The notes under the pieces are model-generated. The model had not been told where the DNA came from. It did no database searches and saw nothing but the letters and a program-made list of their open reading frames with translations. This document shows, piece by piece, positions 1 to 4,457 of a DNA stretch of 5,837 bases (the stretch's first letter is position 1; each line of letters opens with the position of its first letter). Origin of the DNA: an uncultured Bacteroidia bacterium (GTDB lineage Bacteria; Bacteroidota; Bacteroidia; SpSt-205); NCBI GenBank assembly GCA_937995505.1, contig CALKJV010000202.1:1-5837 (forward strand), written 5' to 3'. Both the position numbers and the translations under genes were made by a program.

Positions 1-597
1 AACCTGCCTGGGGTTTCTCGGCCTACCTTGGGTGCGTTTTACCCCTACAGCGACACGCGCTACTCCCTTATCTGCGATGTAGGCGCCAACGTAGATTGCA
101 AACCCGAACACCTCGTCCAATTTGCCCAGCTGGGAAGCGTGTATATGCAAGAAGTGATGGGCATCCCTCGCCCCCGCGTCGCCCTCCTCAACATTGGAGA
201 AGAGCCCAGCAAAGGTAATCTCACCGTCCAACAGGCTTATGCCCTCCTCCAGCAGCACCCCGGCATTCACTTCGTGGGAAATGCAGAAGGGCGGGTCCTG
301 ACGCAAGGCTTCGCCGATGTATATGTTACAGATGGATTTGTAGGGAATATTTTGCTCAAGTTTGCGGAGTCGCTGTATGAGCTTCTGCGGGAAAAAGTCC
401 CTCCTAATCCGACCCTGGAACGCATGAATTACGAAAACATTGGAGGGCTTCCCTTTATCGGCACACAGGGCAATGTGGTGATTGGGCATGGGATATCTTC
501 GCCGAAGGCTTTTCGGAATATGATCCGAGTAGCCATCAGCATCGTACAAGCCCAGCTTACCGAAAAGATTGCAGCTGCCTTCAAGGCCTATGCGTAG
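1..597 (+). CDS. plsX: PlsX, phosphate acyltransferase, C-terminal part (5' end outside window)
   Basis: PlsX transfers the acyl group from acyl-ACP to inorganic phosphate. The acyl-phosphate product feeds PlsY for phosphatidic acid synthesis, and the enzyme acts at the inner face of the membrane. The frame is open from base 1, giving 198 codons to the TAG at 595-597. That is roughly the last 60% of a family usually about 310-350 residues long. Family hallmarks are visible: SLICDVGANVDCKPEHLVQF (codons 21-40), VALLNIGEEPSKGN (codons 60-73), FVGNAEGR (about 91-98) and DVYVTDGFVGNILLKFAE (about 105-122), then the glycine-rich IGGLPFIGTQGNVVIGHG. A TTG at base 28 could look like a start but lies inside conserved family sequence (PGVSRPTLGA is read just before it), so the gene is cut by the window edge. 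It overlaps fabH by 8 bases, the usual plsX-fabH arrangement. Identity is very secure. Confidence 0.96.
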   Translation, partial: NLPGVSRPTLGAFYPYSDTRYSLICDVGANVDCKPEHLVQFAQLGSVYMQEVMGIPRPRVALLNIGEEPSKGNLTVQQAYALLQQHPGIHFVGNAEGRVLTQGFADVYVTDGFVGNILLKFAESLYELLREKVPPNPTLERMNYENIGGLPFIGTQGNVVIGHGISSPKAFRNMIRVAISIVQAQLTEKIAAAFKAYA

Positions 598-1570
598 AGC
601 GGCTATCACGGCGGTAGGGGCTTACCTGCCCGAACGTACCCTCACTAATGCGGATTTAGAGCGTCTGGTAGATACGACGGATGCATGGATTGTAGAGCGG
701 ACGGGCATTCGGGAGCGACGCATCCTCTCACGCGGTAAAGGCAGCGCTTACATGGCCATTCAAGCTGCCCAGCAAGCCCTTCAGAAGCGTGGTTTACCTG
801 CCGAAGCCATTGATTTGGTGATTGTGGCTACGGTAACGCCCGAACATCCCTTCCCCGCCACCGCCAATATCGTCTCTCATGCGATTGGGGCCCACCGAGC
901 CTGGGGCTTTGATGTAGAGGCGGCTTGCAGTAGCTTCTTGTATGCGCTCAGTGTCGCGGCAGATAGCATCGCTGCCGGCCGAGTTCAGAGAGTCCTCGTC
1001 ATCGGCAGCGATAAAATGTCCAGCATTATTGACTACCGCGACCGGGCTACGTGTGTGATTTTCGGCGATGCGGCCGGCGCTGTACTCTTAGAACCCACCG
1101 AAGAGGAAGTGGGCGTGATGGACTATCTGCACCAGGCCGATGGAGCGGGCTGCGCTTTCCTACACATGAAGGCTGGGGGAAGCGTGCTCCCTCCTTCTGT
1201 GCGAACCGTACGGAATCGCTTGCACTTCGTCTATCAAGAAGGCCGGCAGGTCTTCAAGCAAGCGGTTATCCAGATGGCCGAAGTTTCTGCGGCCCTCATG
1301 CGCAAGCATAACCTCCGCCCAGAGGACATCGCCTTCTTTGTACCTCACCAGGCCAACCGCCGCATCATTGAAGCCGCCGCCGAAAGGCTCGGCTTACCCC
1401 TTGAGAAAGTCATGCTCAATATAGACCGTTACGGGAATACTACCTCAGCTACTCTGCCTCTATGCCTACACGATTACGAGAGCCAGCTCAAAAAAGGCGA
1501 CAATCTTATCTTAACTACATTTGGTGGAGGGTTTACCTGGGGGGCGCTTTGGCTGCGCTGGGCCTACTGA
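590..1570 (+). CDS. fabH: FabH, beta-ketoacyl-ACP synthase III
   Basis: FabH starts type II fatty-acid synthesis by condensing an acyl-CoA primer with malonyl-ACP in the cytoplasm. The chosen start is the ATG at 590, giving 326 residues with the typical N-terminus (MRRAAITAVGAYLPE). A TTG at 569 would add seven unmatched residues. The start overlaps the plsX stop as ATGCGTAG, suggesting coupled translation; no Shine-Dalgarno is evident. The catalytic triad is complete: Cys113 in VEAACSSFLY, His253 in FVPHQANRR and Asn283 in DRYGNTTSATLPL. The His-Asn spacing of 30 matches E. coli (244 and 274). Phe88 sits 25 residues before the Cys, as E. coli Phe87 does, a residue tied to primer choice, but this does not settle the primer. 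The C-terminal FGGGFTWGALWLRW is typical. The last 109 bases also encode the start of the next gene in another frame. A 3-oxoacyl synthase of a different pathway is possible but unlikely beside plsX. Confidence 0.97.
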   Translation: MRRAAITAVGAYLPERTLTNADLERLVDTTDAWIVERTGIRERRILSRGKGSAYMAIQAAQQALQKRGLPAEAIDLVIVATVTPEHPFPATANIVSHAIGAHRAWGFDVEAACSSFLYALSVAADSIAAGRVQRVLVIGSDKMSSIIDYRDRATCVIFGDAAGAVLLEPTEEEVGVMDYLHQADGAGCAFLHMKAGGSVLPPSVRTVRNRLHFVYQEGRQVFKQAVIQMAEVSAALMRKHNLRPEDIAFFVPHQANRRIIEAAAERLGLPLEKVMLNIDRYGNTTSATLPLCLHDYESQLKKGDNLILTTFGGGFTWGALWLRWAY

Positions 1571-2487
1571 GTGGCTGCCGAAGCTTAGATGATGATAGCG
1601 CCTATTACCCTCGCAGCGTAGGTACCTATCTACGGGTGGATACAAGTTTGTGGTGGGCGCCAGAGGAAGGGGCACTGGTAAGGGGCTCTCTCGCTGTACG
1701 AAGCCTAGCTGCGGCAGATCGCTGGGCTATAGCCCTGCATGAGTCGGAAATTTACTTCTTACAGCCGGGCCAGCTTAGGCCGATGCATACTTTGGCGTTG
1801 CGTGAGCCGGGCATCTGTCTCGCGGCCCGAGTTGAAAAGGAAACCCTAACCCTTTACATTGGCACTACCTCAGGCCTTCTTATGGGCGAAACCCAACTCT
1901 CTAAGCCTTCAGAGGGTATAAAGTGGAGCTTAGAAGCTACGCCAGCGCCGGTGCATGCCGTAGCAGTAGCTCCTTCGTTTACGGTGGCGGCAGCGGGGCG
2001 ACAGCTTTTAGTGCTAGATGCGGCTGCAAATCGCCGTATCCAGACCTTAGAGCTTCCGGGCCCTGTTCATCGGCTCTGGATAGAACATCCCACGGGAGCG
2101 GCTGGCCTCTGGCAAGGAAGCGATACCCTGCACAACTTCACCTATCTCTATCAGGCTCGGCAGCTTTCGGTAGAGACAGCCCAACCGAGCGCGTACCGAT
2201 ATCGGCTTACTTCGCCTTACCTACGAGCAAACTTCGGAACCGAATATACCGGCGCTGTAAGCCTCAGCGCAGCCGGGCTCCTAAGCCCTGGGGGACATAC
2301 GGGGGTAAAAGATTTTGCCGCAGACTTTCTGGGAGGACGGATATTCTTTTTGCGGCGAGATAGCCTGTGGTTCTACGCAACGGCTGCACCCAATAGGCTG
2401 ACGCTAAAAGGCACTTTCACGGGAGCTCGAGCTATAGAGGCCGCTCCTGTGTATCGCTATGGCTCTGCGGAAGTAACGACAAGGTAA
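1462..2487 (+). CDS. Lipoprotein of unknown function, candidate surface lipoprotein
   Basis: I do not recognise the family. The reading gives 341 residues. The N-terminus has a long basic stretch (Arg4, Arg6, Lys11, Arg12, Arg13, Arg23), a hydrophobic segment from about Val24 to Leu36, and a lipobox LLSG-Cys39 (TGC at 1576-1578), so it should be a signal peptidase II lipoprotein. After the Cys comes RSLDDDS, an acidic run resembling the Bacteroidota lipoprotein export signal for the outer surface. The mature part (about 300 residues) is rich in short beta-like segments, such as YFLQPGQ, LTLYIGTTSGLLMG, HAVAVAPSFTVAAAG, QLLVLDAAANRRIQTLELPG and RIFFLRRDSLWFYATA. They resemble beta-propeller blades, but I see no clear repeat consensus. 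ATG 1462 is the only canonical start before the hydrophobic core; CTG 1537 and TTG 1549 would leave no basic n-region. The gene therefore overlaps fabH by 109 bases. Its 3' end overlaps the convergent DUF4270 gene. The ORF and lipobox are solid; the exact start is less certain. Confidence 0.82.
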   Translation: MPTRLREPAQKRRQSYLNYIWWRVYLGGALAALGLLSGCRSLDDDSAYYPRSVGTYLRVDTSLWWAPEEGALVRGSLAVRSLAAADRWAIALHESEIYFLQPGQLRPMHTLALREPGICLAARVEKETLTLYIGTTSGLLMGETQLSKPSEGIKWSLEATPAPVHAVAVAPSFTVAAAGRQLLVLDAAANRRIQTLELPGPVHRLWIEHPTGAAGLWQGSDTLHNFTYLYQARQLSVETAQPSAYRYRLTSPYLRANFGTEYTGAVSLSAAGLLSPGGHTGVKDFAADFLGGRIFFLRRDSLWFYATAAPNRLTLKGTFTGARAIEAAPVYRYGSAEVTTR

Positions 2488-3698
2488 GGGGGCGTAGCTG
2501 AGTTTAGGCCGGCGGCGACCCACCGTTGTACGGTATAGGTGCGCCCTGCCGGCCAGACATAAAGCCAGGCAGGAGGCGAGCGGCGGCCAAGGGCAATTTC
2601 TTGTACAGGTTGGGTGAGATTCCAGCGGACTTCGTTCCCGAAAAAGTCTCCGAAGCCCCAGCTGGCTGTAGCTACTTCCTCGGAGGTGTCGGCATAGAGA
2701 ACGAGGCTTCCTGGCCTGGGGTAGAGAGGGGAAAAGCCGGAGAGGCTCGCTGAATCGGAGGGCCACACCAGCTGTGCTGAAAGCACGGGTCGGCGTGCGA
2801 GGCGTTCCCAGCCTGCTACTTGGAAGCGGATACCTACGGGCCATCCCCCTGCTACGAGCAGCCGTTGACCCCAAAGCTGGGGATCTGCCTCCAGTTGGTC
2901 TCGTAAAGGCACAGGTCCAACCACCCCCCGAGAAAGCCTACACGCCCAAGTAGCCGAGTCCGTCACAAAAAAATCGTACCGCTGTGGGGCTTCTCGTCCT
3001 TGGATGAGCTCTCGATAGTAGATGCGCAGTACGGTAAGAGGGCTGCGCGGGAGGAGGGTATAAACGGCGCCATTCTCGCTGGCCTGAAAGGGTTCTGCCT
3101 CTACATACAAGCCTGGGAAAGCCGCCTGAAAAGCCGCTTCACTGGTAAGAGAAGAGGGGGGGAGAGTGAGAATTTGACGCCCTAAGGCCGTATCTAAGAG
3201 AAATCGCCGTACCCCCGGCGCAAAGGTAGTGTAACTCAGCGAATCGCGCCCAGCAAGCACCAGCGACTGCCCATCGGTAGAAAAGATAGCATCTGCTGGG
3301 TAAGGTGCTCCTGGCAGAAGCGGCTGGGTAAGGCGACTCACGCGCACGCGCAGGGGCGTACCGATATTGCCGTAGGAGCTGGCAAAGAAGAGCTCTAAAA
3401 CTACGGAGTCTACAGCCAGAAGCTGCTCGGTGATGAAGCGCACATTTTGTCCGCCGAGGCTAAACTGCGTAGCCCAAGCTGCACTCCACGTGCCGACGAA
3501 AGTATCGGTAGTTTGTCCGATAAAGACGAAAGGGGCATTTCGGGTTTCGGGGGGAGGTAGAAAGCGTTGACTTACCTGCAAAAGCGTCAGGGTATCGGTC
3601 CGCGTGGGGGGCGGTGGAAAAAGTTCTTCACCCATGCGACGGGGATTGCGGCAAGCGGTAAATCCCGCCACTACCGCCAGAAAAGCGTACAGGCGCAA
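2457..3698 (-). CDS. DUF4270-type lipoprotein
   Basis: This 413-residue protein looks like the DUF4270 family, outer-envelope lipoproteins of Bacteroidota with no established function. The N-terminus MRLYAFLAVVAGFTAC is a short lipoprotein signal peptide with Cys16. The mature N-terminus is proline-rich (FPPPPTRTDT). Family-like stretches are a GQTTDTFVGTWSAAWATQF block (residues 61-79), DSVVLELFFASSYGNIGTP (97-115) followed by VRVSRLTQPLLPGAPYPAD (118-136), GLYVEAEPF (196-204) and LRIYYRE (224-230). I assign the family from this recalled pattern, not from a search. The start is a TTG (3696-3698), 11 bases after the stop of the GT5-like gene. No ATG is available in frame near the signal peptide, CTG at 3702-3704 is an alternative, and no Shine-Dalgarno is seen. 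It is probably co-transcribed with the GT5-like gene. The TAG stop at 2457-2459 lies inside the convergent lipoprotein gene, a 31-base overlap. Confidence 0.85.
   Translation of the reverse strand: MRLYAFLAVVAGFTACRNPRRMGEELFPPPPTRTDTLTLLQVSQRFLPPPETRNAPFVFIGQTTDTFVGTWSAAWATQFSLGGQNVRFITEQLLAVDSVVLELFFASSYGNIGTPLRVRVSRLTQPLLPGAPYPADAIFSTDGQSLVLAGRDSLSYTTFAPGVRRFLLDTALGRQILTLPPSSLTSEAAFQAAFPGLYVEAEPFQASENGAVYTLLPRSPLTVLRIYYRELIQGREAPQRYDFFVTDSATWACRLSRGVVGPVPLRDQLEADPQLWGQRLLVAGGWPVGIRFQVAGWERLARRPVLSAQLVWPSDSASLSGFSPLYPRPGSLVLYADTSEEVATASWGFGDFFGNEVRWNLTQPVQEIALGRRSPPAWLYVWPAGRTYTVQRWVAAGLNSATPPYLVVTSAEP
2507..2554. other. Nested inverted repeat near the convergent gene ends, possible weak terminator
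   Basis: GGCCGGC (2507-2513) pairs with GCCGGCC (2548-2554). Between them a second perfect hairpin, ACCGT-TGT-ACGGT, occupies 2522-2534. The structure begins 20 bases after the TAA of the + strand lipoprotein gene and lies within the last codons of the DUF4270 gene. There is no T-run after it on either strand, so it is not a standard intrinsic terminator. It may slow or stop + strand transcription, or be a chance product of GC-rich coding sequence. Confidence 0.22.
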
Positions 3699-3709
3699 GG
3701 CCAGCGAAA

Positions 3710-4456
3710 CTACGCTAAAAGCTGCTGATAAGACTCTATCCAGACCTCGGGAGCTGGCGTACCCTGGTGGGTCTGAATCACTTTACTGCTCTCTGCGAGG
3801 AGCCGCTCATACGGATCACCCGCCAGCCGCTGAAATACCTCCAAGGTCATCCCCTCTAAGCGGGCTTTCTCGGGCAAGGTAGTAGAAAATCGCAGCGCAG
3901 GGATCCGCTCTTCGTAGTGCGTGAAGTAGAGCTTAGCCGAGCCAAAAAACGGATCCCGCTGGAAGTGGTACCGAAAATACAACGCCAGCAGCCCTGTCAT
4001 CCAGCCATTACAATGGATGATGTGGGGATCCCAACGCAGGGTTTTTATCATAGAGATGACACCTTTGCTGAAAAAAATGATGCGTTCATCGTTATCGGGA
4101 TAGGATTCGCCGGTCTCTGGGTCGTCAAATACGCCTTTCCGCCCCCAGAACTCGTAGTTATCCAGGAAGTACACTTGCGTTCGGGTATTGAGAATGCTGG
4201 CGACCTTGACATTGAGGGAATAGTCCATGTTGCCTACTCGGATAGTGAGGCCGGAGAGGCGCTTCACCTCATGGAGGCGCCAGCGACGATCGTCAATCAG
4301 GCCATATTTGGGCATGAGGATACGCACCTCATATTCGCTGGCTAAGCGCTGAGGAAGCTGAGCTACATACTGAGCGGCAGGCGTCTCTTCCCAGAAAGGG
4401 TAACACTCTGTGGTAACTAAGAGTACTCGGGAACGCTCTTGGTACGGGCTACTCAT
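3710..4456 (-). CDS. Glycogen/starch synthase-like protein, GT5 N-terminal domain only
   Basis: The 248 residues resemble the N-terminal Rossmann domain of GT5 glycogen/starch synthases: RVLLVTTECYPF (10-21), VRILMPKYGLIDDRRWRLHE (44-63), QVYFLDNYEFWGRKGVFDDP (94-113), DNDERIIFFSKGVI (121-134) and LRWDPHIIHCNGWMTGLLAL (140-159). The C-terminal nucleotide-sugar domain of a full GlgA (about 480 residues) is absent. The KTGGLADV-like motif that binds ADP-glucose in GlgA is replaced by EETPAAQY (23-30), and the usual HxxDWH is HCNGWM (148-153). Glycogen synthase activity is therefore doubtful. Short single-domain members like this are, as I recall, widespread in Bacteroidota and often annotated 'glycogen synthase', next to DUF4270 genes as here. 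The ATG at 4454-4456 fits the family N-terminus, and no other start is close. A TATCTTTG box lies 8 bases upstream. The gene is divergent from the fused E1 gene, with one base between the start codons. No signal peptide is seen, so it is probably cytoplasmic. Confidence 0.86.
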   Translation of the reverse strand: MSSPYQERSRVLLVTTECYPFWEETPAAQYVAQLPQRLASEYEVRILMPKYGLIDDRRWRLHEVKRLSGLTIRVGNMDYSLNVKVASILNTRTQVYFLDNYEFWGRKGVFDDPETGESYPDNDERIIFFSKGVISMIKTLRWDPHIIHCNGWMTGLLALYFRYHFQRDPFFGSAKLYFTHYEERIPALRFSTTLPEKARLEGMTLEVFQRLAGDPYERLLAESSKVIQTHQGTPAPEVWIESYQQLLA

Positions 4457-4457
4457 A

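Noticed and set aside
569..589. Earlier TTG start for fabH
   Set aside because: It adds seven residues not seen in FabH; the ATG at 590 gives the family N-terminus and the usual overlap with the plsX stop.
28..597. Complete plsX-like gene starting at TTG 28
   Set aside because: The frame is open from base 1 and the residues before TTG (N-L-P-G-V-S-R-P-T) match the PlsX interior, so this is a truncated gene.
1516..1523. TACATTTG, a TAnnTTTG promoter-box match on the + strand before the lipoprotein
   Set aside because: A start of transcription here would leave no plausible start codon for the signal peptide, there is no -33 element, and it encodes conserved FabH residues. A few chance matches are expected in this window.
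1923..2363. Open frame of 146 codons on the + strand inside the lipoprotein gene
   Set aside because: Its translation is Ser/Arg/Gly-rich with no recognisable pattern; the other frame has a lipobox and continuous strand-like composition.
2404..2874. Open frame of 156 codons on the - strand over the DUF4270 3' end
   Set aside because: Arg/Ser/Pro/Leu-rich shadow composition; the DUF4270 frame spans the region and has family-like motifs.
3917..4345. Open frame of 142 codons antisense to the GT5-like gene
   Set aside because: It mirrors the coding constraint of the opposite strand and shows no domain or signal of its own.
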